DNA of 15,622 nt from Chloroflexota bacterium (lineage in GTDB: Bacteria > Chloroflexota > Anaerolineae > Thermoflexales > Thermoflexaceae), in contig JAUQQB010000017.1 in NCBI GenBank assembly GCA_030550075.1, forward strand, positions 1 through 15,622. The letters run 5' to 3'. The notes under the pieces are model-generated. The model had not been told where the DNA came from. It ran no database searches and saw only the letters and a list, made by a program, of their open reading frames with translations. Below, in pieces: positions 5,321 to 12,697 of the stretch (the stretch's first letter is position 1; each line of letters opens with the position of its first letter). Both the position numbers and the translations under genes were made by a program.

Positions 5321-6309
5321 AAGGGGAGCTCCTGAGCGAAATGGCAGGCCACTTGGTGATCCGCTGGACCTTCCAGAGTGGGCGGAATCTCCATGCAAAT
5401 CCGCTGGGCATAAGGGCAGCGCGGATGGAAACGACATCCGGATGGCGGCCGTCGTGGATCCGGCGGATCGATCCCCTGAAGCGAGGCGGGGCGGATCGTT
5501 TGCGCGATCCGGGGATCAGGGACAGGGACTGCTGAGAGAAGGGCCTGCAGGTAAGGATGGCGAGGCTCTCCCAGCACATTTCGGAAGATGCCATGCTCCA
5601 CGATTTTCCCCAGATACATCACAGCCACTTGCCCTTCCTCAGCCAGATATCGGGCGGTTGCCAAATCGTGGGTGATATAAAGGATCGCAATGCCCATGCG
5701 TCGATTGAGCTCGCGCAGCAGCTGAAGAATAGAAAGCCGCAGGGAGACGTCGATCATGGAAACGGGTTCATCGGCTACGATCAGGCGAGGTTGCACCGTG
5801 AGCGCCCGGGCGAGGAGCACCCGCTGGCGCTGGCCTCCGCTCAGCTGATGCGGGTATTTATCCAGGAACAGCTCGGGTGGGGTTAATCCGACCTGTCCCA
5901 AAAGCTCCGCGGCTCGTTCTCGGGCCTCCCGCTCATTCCGAGCGATCCGATGATGAAGCAGGGGCGCCTTCAAGGATTGATAAATGGTGCGAACCGGGTT
6001 CAGGGCAGCGAAGGCATCCTGATGGACCAGCTGAACGGCCCGTCGGTATTGAAGGAAGGCGCGGCGGTCCATAGCCCATAGATCCTGCCCCTGGAAAAGG
6101 ACACGCCCTTGGGTCGGGCGATAGAGGCCGGCCACCAGCTTGCCCAGGGTGGTTTTCCCACTTCCGGTTTCCCCGACCAGAGCCAGGATCCCCCCTTCCG
6201 GGATGGCTAAGGATACCCCGGCGACCGCCTCAACCTGCTCCCGGGAGAGCAACCATCCCCGGCGGAAGATCAGATAGACGTTTTCCAGAACGATCAGGGC
6301 TTGCTTCAT
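5278..6309 (-). CDS. ABC transporter ATPase, OppF/DppF type
   Basis: This is one of two nucleotide-binding subunits powering the importer encoded just upstream. In its 343 residues, Walker A is GETGSGKT (46-53), the signature LSGGQRQR (156-163), Walker B LIVADEP (176-182) and the switch His H214. The D-loop reads VSMIDVS instead of the common VSALDVS. The C-terminal oligopeptide-transporter extension carries GCRFHPRCPYA (291-301) with Cys 292, 298, 305 and 322. That four-Cys pattern in related DppD/OppD proteins has been linked to an iron-sulfur cluster. The ATG overlaps the preceding ATPase stop by 4 nt (ATGA). Automated tools would call it a dipeptide transporter; context argues for oligosaccharide. 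Confidence 0.93.
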   Translation of the reverse strand: MKQALIVLENVYLIFRRGWLLSREQVEAVAGVSLAIPEGGILALVGETGSGKTTLGKLVAGLYRPTQGRVLFQGQDLWAMDRRAFLQYRRAVQLVHQDAFAALNPVRTIYQSLKAPLLHHRIARNEREARERAAELLGQVGLTPPELFLDKYPHQLSGGQRQRVLLARALTVQPRLIVADEPVSMIDVSLRLSILQLLRELNRRMGIAILYITHDLATARYLAEEGQVAVMYLGKIVEHGIFRNVLGEPRHPYLQALLSAVPVPDPRIAQTIRPASLQGIDPPDPRRPPSGCRFHPRCPYAQRICMEIPPTLEGPADHQVACHFAQELPLWRPPSAASPSQWA

Positions 6310-7322
6310 CGATATGGCTCCGGGACTGGGGTCTCCATGAGGACCCTTTGCCAGTGATGGCAGGCCACACGACGGCCTCCCACTTCTTCAAGGGCCGGTT
6401 CCAGTTGACGACACTTCTCGTCCGCATAAGGACAGCGGGGATGGAAACGGCAACCTGGAGGAGGGTGTCGCAGATCCGGAGGCGTGCCTGGAATCGGTCG
6501 TTTGCCCGTTAAATCTCCCCTTAAAGTCGGCACTGCCTGGAGGAGACCCCGGGTGTAGGGATGATAGGGTGCTTCGAAAAGGGCCTCCGTAGGGGCTTCC
6601 TCAACGACCTGACCCGCATACATGATCAAAACCCGGCGGGCCGTCCTCGCTACCACGGCCAGATCATGGGTGAGAAGGAGCATCGTCAGTCCCAATTGCT
6701 CCTGGATCTCGCGCAAGATCTCCAGGATATGGGCCTGGGTGATCACATCAAGGGCGGTGGTCGGCTCGTCCAGGATCAGCAAGCGAGGAGTTAGGAGCAA
6801 GCTCATAGCGATCAATACCCGCTGGCGCATCCCTCCGCTGAGCTCATGGGGATAGGACCGGAGCACGCGGGAGGGCTCCAGACGGACCATGCGCAGGCAC
6901 CGGGCCGCCCGGTCCAGGATCTCCCCGCGGGGCATGGGGTGATGGGCTCGGACCGTCTCGATCATTTGTTCGGCGATGCGCATCACCGGGTTAAGGGCGT
7001 TTTGAGCTCCCTGGAAAACCATTGCAATATCTCGCCAGCGGCGCTCCCGCATCTGAGAGGGGCTCAGCTGGAGGAGATCCACCGGCTCCCTCTCGCTGTC
7101 CTCCCACCACAGAAGACGGCCTCCGGAGATGAAGCCGGGCAGCGGGACCAGGCGGATCAAGGCCAGGGCGGTGGTGCTTTTGCCGCTTCCGCTCTCCCCC
7201 ACCAGAGCGACGAATTCCCTGTGCCCCAGATCGAACGACACCCGATCCACGGCCGTTAGACGTCCGTGCCGTCCCAGGTCGAACGTCACCTGTAAGTTAC
7301 GGACCTGTAACAAGGGCTTCAT
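6306..7322 (-). CDS. ABC transporter ATPase, OppD/DppD type
   Basis: This is the second ATPase of the importer, 338 residues, presumably forming a heterodimer with the following OppF-type subunit. Walker A is GESGSGKS (42-49), the Q-loop VFQGAQNALNP (102-112), the signature LSGGMRQR (161-168), Walker B LLILDEP (181-187) with D-loop TTALD, and the switch His H219. The C-terminal domain has GCRFHPRCPYA (290-300) with Cys 291, 297, 304 and 321, as in OppD/DppD proteins. Stop and start codons overlap by 4 nt with the genes on both sides, showing tight translational coupling. Cytoplasmic side of the membrane. Substrate cannot be read from this subunit. Confidence 0.94.
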   Translation of the reverse strand: MKPLLQVRNLQVTFDLGRHGRLTAVDRVSFDLGHREFVALVGESGSGKSTTALALIRLVPLPGFISGGRLLWWEDSEREPVDLLQLSPSQMRERRWRDIAMVFQGAQNALNPVMRIAEQMIETVRAHHPMPRGEILDRAARCLRMVRLEPSRVLRSYPHELSGGMRQRVLIAMSLLLTPRLLILDEPTTALDVITQAHILEILREIQEQLGLTMLLLTHDLAVVARTARRVLIMYAGQVVEEAPTEALFEAPYHPYTRGLLQAVPTLRGDLTGKRPIPGTPPDLRHPPPGCRFHPRCPYADEKCRQLEPALEEVGGRRVACHHWQRVLMETPVPEPYR

Positions 7323-8179
7323 GCCGGTGCCCGAAGACGAGGGTTCAGGATCTCATCCAGCCCATGGGCGAAGAAGATGGCGCCTAATTGAAAGAGGACA
7401 ATCACCGCCATTGGCGCGATCACATAATGAAGGGCGTTGGGGATATAGATCGCTCCGGTCTGGAACACGGCCAGGTTGAGCATGGTGCCCCAGTTGGTTG
7501 GAGAGAAGGGGGCCAGCCCCAGGAAAATCAGCCCGACGCTGGCCGTGATGGCATCCCGCATGATTCGAATGAAGTGGATGACCACGAATGGTGTCAGATT
7601 GGGAAACAACTCCCGCAACAGGATGTGCGAGGTTCCCAATCCCAGGACTCGGGCGGCCTCGATGAAGTCCCGCTCTTTTAACGAGAGGATCTGAGAACGA
7701 ACCGCGCGAGCCAGCCCTCCCCACATCCACAGGCTGATCAGCGCAGCAAATCCTACTGGGTCCTGAACCTGGAACACGGAGCCGATCAGAAGATAAACCG
7801 GCACCGCAGGCACGGTGAGCTGGATGTTGGTCAGCAACATCAGGAATGCATCCACCGCCCCGCCAGAATAGCCAGCGAGCGCGCCGATCCCCACCGCCAG
7901 GGTGGTCGTGAAGAGGGCCGTCAGGGCCGCGATAGCCAGGACATCCCGCGAGCCGTGAACAATCTGGGCCAGCACATCCCGACCGGCGTAATCGGTGCCC
8001 AGCAGGTGGGTCAGGGAGGGGGGTTGGAACCGCTCCGCATATTTCATCGTAGGATCCAGAGGGATCAGCTCGGGCCCGATAAGGGCCATCAGCAGGTAGC
8101 CAGCCAGGATCAAGCCACCAACGGTAGCTCGTCGGTTCCCCCGCAAGGCATTCAGGAGATCGATCAGGAAGGCGCCCAC
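7319..8179 (-). CDS. ABC transporter permease, DppC/OppC type
   Basis: This 286-residue inner-membrane subunit has six or so hydrophobic segments. The first is GGLILAGYLLMALIGPEL (21-38). The family motif HLLGTDYAGRDVL (58-70) precedes the core BPD_transp_1 region. The cytoplasmic EAA loop reads EAARVLGLGTSHILLRELFP (174-193) and docks to the ATPases. The protein starts at GTG 8179, 6-7 nt after GGAGGA, with one base between it and the dppB-type stop codon; no in-frame ATG fits as well. It pairs with the upstream permease to form the transmembrane channel of the sugar importer. Confidence 0.93.
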   Translation of the reverse strand: MGAFLIDLLNALRGNRRATVGGLILAGYLLMALIGPELIPLDPTMKYAERFQPPSLTHLLGTDYAGRDVLAQIVHGSRDVLAIAALTALFTTTLAVGIGALAGYSGGAVDAFLMLLTNIQLTVPAVPVYLLIGSVFQVQDPVGFAALISLWMWGGLARAVRSQILSLKERDFIEAARVLGLGTSHILLRELFPNLTPFVVIHFIRIMRDAITASVGLIFLGLAPFSPTNWGTMLNLAVFQTGAIYIPNALHYVIAPMAVIVLFQLGAIFFAHGLDEILNPRLRAPA

Positions 8180-8180
8180 C

Positions 8181-9167
8181 CTAGTCCTCCATTCGAATGC
8201 GGGGATCCAGCAGCGGGTAGATCAGATCGGTAATCAGATTGGCCATCACGATAGCCACGGTGGTAAGGATCAATAGCCCCCGCATCATGCCATAATCTCG
8301 ATGATCGAGGGAGAATTTAAAGAACCAGCCGATTCCCGGATAGTGGAAGACGGTTTCGATCAGGACGGAGCCTCCGAACATCCCGCCGAAGGCCAGGGCC
8401 AGCCCAGTGACCAAAGGCAGGATCGCATTGCGGCCGACATATTGCGTGAGGATGTGACGCTCCTTTAGGCCCCGGGCCCGGGCGAAAGCGATGAAATCCT
8501 CCCCCAGGATCGAGATCGCGCTCCCTTTCATGGCCAGGGCCCAGGCCCCGATGTTCTCCAGGGTATAGGCCAGGATCGGCAGCGCCGCGTGTTGGAACAC
8601 ACTGAGGATGAAGGGCAGGTTGAATCCAGGAGTCAGGCTGCTATCATAAGCCCCCTTGGAGGGGAACCATTTCAAATTGAGGGCGAAGACAATTAACAGG
8701 AGAAGGGCCGTTAAGTAATCCGGTGTGGCGTCGGTGAGGGAGGCGTAGCTGGTGATCAGGGGGTCTAACCAGGTACGCCGACGAACTGCAATCACCAGCC
8801 CAAGCAGGATCCCGATCCCAAAGCTTAGAAGGAGGGCGATGGAGAGGACGAAAACCGTCCAGGGCAGGGCCTGGAAGAGAATCTGATTCACGGAGATCCG
8901 ATAGAAGTAAGAAAAGCCCAGGTTCCCTCGCAGGAGCCCCCCCAGCCACTCCAGGTAACGATCCAGGAGCGGCCGGGTGGGATCATAACCGATCATACTG
9001 CGCACCTGGGCATAGGCCACCTCGATCGAGACCCCGCGGGCCTGGACGATCTCCTGGGCCATTAGATAGAAAATATCCCCTGGTGCCTGCTCAACCACCA
9101 CAAAGGTAAGGGTGGCGATCAGCCAGATGGTCAACGCGGCCAGAAACACCCGTCGGATCCATTGCAT
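8181..9167 (-). CDS. ABC transporter permease, DppB/OppB type
   Basis: This permease has 328 residues from the ATG at 9167. The first membrane helix (RVFLAALTIWLIATLTFVVV) follows a short basic N-terminus and leads into EQAPGD, the usual start of DppB proteins. The EAA loop is EDFIAFARARGLKERHIL (223-240). GGSVLIETVFHYPGIG (265-280) is the conserved C-terminal DppB motif. I prefer 9167 because GGGGAG lies 10 nt upstream. The longer in-frame ATG at 9194 has no RBS and adds nine polar residues. It forms the channel with the DppC-type permease. It is separated from the binding-protein gene by 234 nt holding two hairpins. Confidence 0.92.
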   Translation of the reverse strand: MQWIRRVFLAALTIWLIATLTFVVVEQAPGDIFYLMAQEIVQARGVSIEVAYAQVRSMIGYDPTRPLLDRYLEWLGGLLRGNLGFSYFYRISVNQILFQALPWTVFVLSIALLLSFGIGILLGLVIAVRRRTWLDPLITSYASLTDATPDYLTALLLLIVFALNLKWFPSKGAYDSSLTPGFNLPFILSVFQHAALPILAYTLENIGAWALAMKGSAISILGEDFIAFARARGLKERHILTQYVGRNAILPLVTGLALAFGGMFGGSVLIETVFHYPGIGWFFKFSLDHRDYGMMRGLLILTTVAIVMANLITDLIYPLLDPRIRMED

Positions 9168-9304
9168 TCGAGCTTCGCTCCCCTTCTGGCTCATGGGAAT
9201 AAGGACGAGCCCAGCGACTCGCCCTCCTGGGGAGGTTCTAGGAGAGTGTCTGAGAATTTAGGTGGTGTTCACATGGTCCGCTTTTATGTCCCACCCCCCT
9301 GGGG

Positions 9305-9345
9305 TCCTCCCTCCCCACGGCTTGAAGGGCCGTGGGGAGGGAGGA
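9305..9345 (-). repeat. Intergenic hairpin, CCGTGGGG family copy C
   Basis: The arms at 9305-9321 and 9329-9345 are perfect reverse complements of 17 bp. The right arm reads GCCGTGGGGAGGGAGGA, with a 7-nt loop between. It lies between the binding-protein and permease genes. With the hairpin at 9364-9390 it may attenuate transcription or protect the upstream mRNA. It shares its arms with copies at 16-60 and 1823-1870. Confidence 0.65.
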
Positions 9346-9363
9346 TCTTGAATTTGGAGGCCT

Positions 9364-9390
9364 GGTGGGCACGCCTTCGGCGCGCCCACC
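9364..9390 (-). terminator. Hairpin just after the binding-protein gene
   Basis: GGTGGGCACGCC (9364-9375) and GGCGCGCCCACC (9379-9390) form a 12-bp stem with one A-C mismatch and a TTC triloop. It begins 12 nt after the solute-binding-protein stop. No U-tract follows on the - strand, so it is more likely a partial terminator or 3' protective hairpin than a full stop, since the permease genes below need this transcript. Confidence 0.5.
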
Positions 9391-9401
9391 TCCTCATACG
9401 A

Positions 9402-11213
9402 CTATGGAGCCGGCTTCAGGATGCCCTCGATGAGCAGATGGGCGTAGAAGCGCTCAATCGCGCCCGGGGCTACTGTCCACAGCGGATCGTTCTCCGCCGG
9501 CCAACCGGTCACCCGCGCGCCATCCACGTGGAAGATCATCAGCCGTTTCTCCAGCAGGCTGAGGACCGGCAGGTTTTCATTGGTGATCCAGGCCAGCTGG
9601 CGAACGATGGCCTTCTGACGCTCCAGATCCGGTTCCTTCAGCAGATTGTCCAGTGCCTGGACGATATCCACATCCTCTCCCTGAGGCCCTTTTGCGGTCT
9701 TCATGAGATCCCTCGCCCCGGTGAACTCTGAGGCCTCCCATAGGTAGAGTCGGCCATAGCCCGTGTGGGGATGGGCGGTGCCCCACCAGGCGCTGCCGAA
9801 CTGGATCGCCATATCGAACTGGCCGCCCCGCAGGGTGGTGGGATAGACACCGGGTTCAACCGCGCGGGTCCGAACCTGGAAGCCCTGGTTGTTCAACTGA
9901 GTGGCGATAGCCTCCGCGGCCAGCACCCAGTCCGTGGCCCCGGCCTGGGCCAGGATCTCAAACTCAGGGGTCCGACCGGTGGGATCCCGCCATTTGCCGT
10001 CTGTCCCCTTCGTCCAGCCCAGCTCGGTGAGCAATGCTTCCGCCTTCGCCGGATCCGGGTTGTAAGCGGTGAGAGTGCCCAGGAAATCCTTCCCCAACCA
10101 CTGCTCCTCGAAGGACTTGAGAACGCCATGGGAATAAGGTGCGGAAGTAAGCCCGGCGAAGTAGGCCACCTCCCGGACCTTATCGCGGTCGATGAGGTAG
10201 GCGATGGCCTTGCGGAAGCGAACATCATTAAAGGGCGCCTTGCGGAGGTTGAAGAGCAGGGCGAACTCAGAGAGATCCGTAACCAGGTGCAACCGCGTCT
10301 GGGGCTGGCGTTGTGTGATCTGATCTGCAACGTCCTTAGGAGCCGCCGCGTGGCTGGCATCCAGCTCTCCAGCCAGGTGGAACGCCCACATCACCTCGTT
10401 CGAGGTCCAGCGCAGGAAGCGGATGCGATCAACGCCGATCTTCTGGGCGGCATAGTGGTTCGGGTTCTTCGTCAGGATCATCTCCGAGGCGCTGACGCTC
10501 TCCACTTGGAAGGGACCGATGGCAATGGGCTTCTCCGGCTTGAAGTTAGAGACCTCCTGGCGGACTTTGTTCAGCGCCTCCTCAGCCTCCGGCCCGGTCT
10601 GGCCCAGCCATTTGGCCGCCTCCTCGGCGAACTTCCCATAGGCAGCCATGTTGACCAGGATGGGAGCGCTGCTGATGAGGGCTTTGGGGTTTGCGAGGGT
10701 CTGCTTCCACACGATAACCGCCGTCCGGTCATCGGGCGTCTCTACCCGGTCCACCTCCCCGGGCCAGTTCCACATCAACTTCATCAGGACGAAGGAAGCC
10801 CACACATCCTTGCTGGTGAAGGGGGTTCCATCCGACCATCCGGTCTGGCGCAGCCGGAAGGTGATGCGGTCCGGGGCTTCCTGGAAGGATTCCGCCAGGC
10901 TGGGGATGGCCTCGCCAGTGGCGGGGACATAAATCAGGAGAGGCTGGAAGACGAACCACCAGGCCCCGCCGACCCCGCCGGAGGCGAAGGGGTTACCGTG
11001 ATAAGCGGGTGGGACCTCCCAGCCGGTGCCCAGCACGAATTCCTTCGAGCGCGGGACGAGTGTGGGGGTGACGATTTTCTCTACGATGACGGGGGTGGGG
11101 GAAGCCGCTGGCGCAGGTGGAGGAGTTGGGGTGGGAGCACAGGCGCTGAACAGCAGGGCCAGCGCCACAAGAATGGAGAAGAACCACAGCGTGATCTTGG
11201 ATCCGCGGGACAT
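9402..11213 (-). CDS. ABC transporter solute-binding lipoprotein, family 5
   Basis: This 603-residue extracytoplasmic protein captures substrate for the Opp/Dpp-type importer. It has a lipoprotein signal peptide: basic start, hydrophobic core (about 8-22) and lipobox FSAC with C25 as the lipidated Cys. A Pro/Thr/Ala-rich linker (26-55) follows. The SBP_bac_5 hallmark RLRQTGWSDGTPFTSKDVW occurs near 120-138, and LLFNLRKAPFNDVRFRKAIAYL is the usual second-lobe motif. The ATG at 11213 follows GGAGGT by about 6 nt, 16 nt after the lacI stop. Family 5 is named for peptides, but members in Thermotoga bind cello- and mannooligosaccharides. With GH130 and GH5 genes downstream I infer beta-mannooligosaccharide; peptide remains possible. 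Confidence 0.92.
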   Translation of the reverse strand: MSRGSKITLWFFSILVALALLFSACAPTPTPPPAPAASPTPVIVEKIVTPTLVPRSKEFVLGTGWEVPPAYHGNPFASGGVGGAWWFVFQPLLIYVPATGEAIPSLAESFQEAPDRITFRLRQTGWSDGTPFTSKDVWASFVLMKLMWNWPGEVDRVETPDDRTAVIVWKQTLANPKALISSAPILVNMAAYGKFAEEAAKWLGQTGPEAEEALNKVRQEVSNFKPEKPIAIGPFQVESVSASEMILTKNPNHYAAQKIGVDRIRFLRWTSNEVMWAFHLAGELDASHAAAPKDVADQITQRQPQTRLHLVTDLSEFALLFNLRKAPFNDVRFRKAIAYLIDRDKVREVAYFAGLTSAPYSHGVLKSFEEQWLGKDFLGTLTAYNPDPAKAEALLTELGWTKGTDGKWRDPTGRTPEFEILAQAGATDWVLAAEAIATQLNNQGFQVRTRAVEPGVYPTTLRGGQFDMAIQFGSAWWGTAHPHTGYGRLYLWEASEFTGARDLMKTAKGPQGEDVDIVQALDNLLKEPDLERQKAIVRQLAWITNENLPVLSLLEKRLMIFHVDGARVTGWPAENDPLWTVAPGAIERFYAHLLIEGILKPAP

Positions 11214-11229
11214 GGCAGACCTCCTCTCC

Positions 11230-12234
11230 TCAAGATAAGGTGAGAGGGCTCCCGCACGACTGACGTACCATCAGCTGAGTTTCGATGCGGATATGAAGGG
11301 CCGGTTGCTCAGGGTTTTTGATGAGGTCCAGCAGCCGTGCGACAGCCAGAACCGCCATCTTGGATCGGAACACCCGCATGGTGGTGAGGGGGGGTTCTGT
11401 GTGCACAGCAATGGGATCATCATCGAAGCCGATCACGGCGATGTCCTCCGGGATCCGCAATCCCCGCACCCGGATCGCCCGCATCGCGCTGGCGGCCGTG
11501 GGATCGTTGGCGGCGACAACTGCGGTGGGCCGGGCTCGTTCCAGCAGGCGGCTCATCGCCACGAATCCTCCTTCAAACCCCCGTTCACCCTCCGCGACCA
11601 GCTCTGGATCAATGGGCAGGCCGTTGGCCTCCAGGGCTTGGCGATATCCCTCAAACCGTTCCCGGAAGCTCAGGTTGTTCAAGGTTTCTGTGATGAAAGC
11701 AATCCGGCGGTGGCCGAGGCGAATGAGATGAGCTGTCGCTTGAAAGCCCCCCCCGATGTTGTCCGTGAAGATGCTATCGACTCCAGGGAGATGGTTGTCC
11801 ACCAGCACCATAGGGATGCGGCGCTCCTTCAAGGACTGGATCAGAGAAGGGGAGAGGTCACATCCCACCAGGATCAGGCCATCGACGCGGTTTTCCTTGA
11901 TTAAGGAGGGCAAGGTGTCATCCTCAACGGTGGCGAAGTGCAGGTGATACCGGTGCCGGCGCGACTCCTGTTCAACCGCGGTCAGGATCTCGCCGTAGAA
12001 CGTATGGGGGGAGGTGGATTGGACGGCGTGGATGAGGAACCCGATATTTTCCGTGCGGCGCAACACGAGGCTGCGGGCCGCCATATCCGGCGCATATCCT
12101 AACTCCTCGGCAATCCGAAGGATTTGCTCGCGGGTCGCCTCATCTACCCGCCCCCGCCCGCTCAAGGCCCGCGAAACGGTAGCCACCGAGACCCCTGCTC
12201 GTTTTGCAATCGCTTTCAAAGTCGGTCTTTTCAT
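11230..12234 (-). CDS. LacI-family transcriptional regulator
   Basis: A 334-residue repressor-type protein. The N-terminal helix-turn-helix is TLKAIAKRAGVSVATVSRAL (5-24), with the family recognition pattern VSVATVSR. A hinge helix MAARSL ends in Leu56, the residue that enters the minor groove in LacI/PurR. The rest is a periplasmic-binding-protein-like effector domain (about 62-330) containing GLILVGCD, IAFITE and VIGFDDDPIA. It is the first gene of the operon, 16 nt before the binding-protein gene, and has its own consensus promoter with a palindromic operator at the transcription start. I infer autorepression relieved by a sugar or mannose-derived effector. The RBS before the ATG at 12234 is weak, which may keep regulator levels low. 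Confidence 0.95.
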   Translation of the reverse strand: MKRPTLKAIAKRAGVSVATVSRALSGRGRVDEATREQILRIAEELGYAPDMAARSLVLRRTENIGFLIHAVQSTSPHTFYGEILTAVEQESRRHRYHLHFATVEDDTLPSLIKENRVDGLILVGCDLSPSLIQSLKERRIPMVLVDNHLPGVDSIFTDNIGGGFQATAHLIRLGHRRIAFITETLNNLSFRERFEGYRQALEANGLPIDPELVAEGERGFEGGFVAMSRLLERARPTAVVAANDPTAASAMRAIRVRGLRIPEDIAVIGFDDDPIAVHTEPPLTTMRVFRSKMAVLAVARLLDLIKNPEQPALHIRIETQLMVRQSCGSPLTLS

Positions 12235-12249
12235 GCTTCACTAAATTCA

Positions 12250-12306
12250 ATAATAATGTTGTTTAAACCAGAATAAAAAACCATAATAATGATATTTCGA
12301 CCAGAA
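12250..12306. repeat. 24-bp direct repeat in the lacI 5' region
   Basis: The segments at 12250-12273 and 12283-12306 match at 20 of 24 positions. Both begin ATAATAATG, share a central TTT and end ACCAGAA. Their starts are 33 bp apart, about three helical turns. They lie in an AT-rich island between the lacI promoter and the start codon, within the expected 5' leader. They could be extra protein-binding sites or RNA elements. Confidence 0.6.
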
Positions 12307-12348
12307 ATATATAAAAAATGCTTTAATTATTGGAGAATATATGTAAGT

Positions 12349-12367
12349 AATCGTTTTCACAACGATT
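12349..12367. promoter_or_regulatory. Putative LacI-family operator
   Basis: AATCGTTTTCACAACGATT is a perfect 7-5-7 inverted repeat. An overlapping reading, AGTAATCGTTTTCA (12346-12359), has the central CG and flanks of cre-like LacI-family operators. The site lies immediately downstream of the lacI -10 box and covers the expected transcription start, a good position for repression. Confidence 0.7.
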
Positions 12368-12375
12368 TTGTCTTG

Positions 12376-12404
12376 ATTTTACTTCAGCCTGTCAGAGTTG
12401 TCAA
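12376..12404 (-). promoter_or_regulatory. Sigma-70-type promoter of the lacI-transporter-GH operon
   Basis: On the - strand, TTGACA (12404-12399) is followed after exactly 17 bp by TAAAAT (12381-12376). The -35 is perfect and the -10 matches at five of six positions. Transcription should begin near 12369, giving a leader of about 135 nt before lacI. The spacer length and the operator directly below make this the best promoter in the window. Confidence 0.82.
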
Positions 12405-12697
12405 GAGGGAGTGCGAGGTGGCTTGAAGAGGAAGCATCCAGCTTTCCCTGCCTTTTCAGAACATAAGGGCACAGCGCCCCTGCATCCTTATCCGTCCTGT
12501 AATCCTTCGGGCACGGGATGGGGCGAATGGAGAAGGCTTACCCTTAATATCTATGGATCAGGCGCTGCGGTAGCACTCGCCTTTTTGCAAGCGCACGTTG
12601 CGCGGAGAGGAACGGCGGGTTAATCTAAACCCCTGGAAGCCAGGTGGATTAAAATAAAAGCGAACGCCTGGTCGATCCCATCCGGCGAGGTCTGCTT
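12405..12697. other. Intergenic region upstream of the B12-binding gene
   Basis: These 293 nt hold no convincing gene. A 70-codon frame on the + strand (12411-12623) lacks an RBS and protein-like composition. A weak + strand promoter could be TTGCGC (12598-12603), 17 bp, TAATCT (12621-12626). A short CCTGG-AAG-CCAGG hairpin lies at 12632-12644. I looked for cobalamin-riboswitch boxes and saw none. Confidence 0.35.

Noticed and set aside
9168..9194. Longer start for the DppB-type permease
   Set aside because: The ATG at 9194 has no RBS and adds nine polar residues before the first membrane helix; the ATG at 9167 fits the family better.
16..9390. Recurring hairpins as a CRISPR array
   Set aside because: The copies are far apart, lie between unrelated genes and have no spacer-repeat periodicity.
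9765..11243. A 492-codon open frame on the + strand opposite the binding-protein gene
   Set aside because: It is antisense to a clear family-5 binding protein, has no RBS and no recognisable domain. Long antisense frames are expected in GC-rich coding DNA.
12411..12623. A 70-codon + strand frame between lacI and the B12-binding gene
   Set aside because: There is no RBS, no domain and a composition like non-coding sequence.
12405..12697. Possible cobalamin riboswitch before the B12-binding gene
   Set aside because: No B12-box or matching stem set could be found. The only hairpin is a short CCTGG/CCAGG stem.
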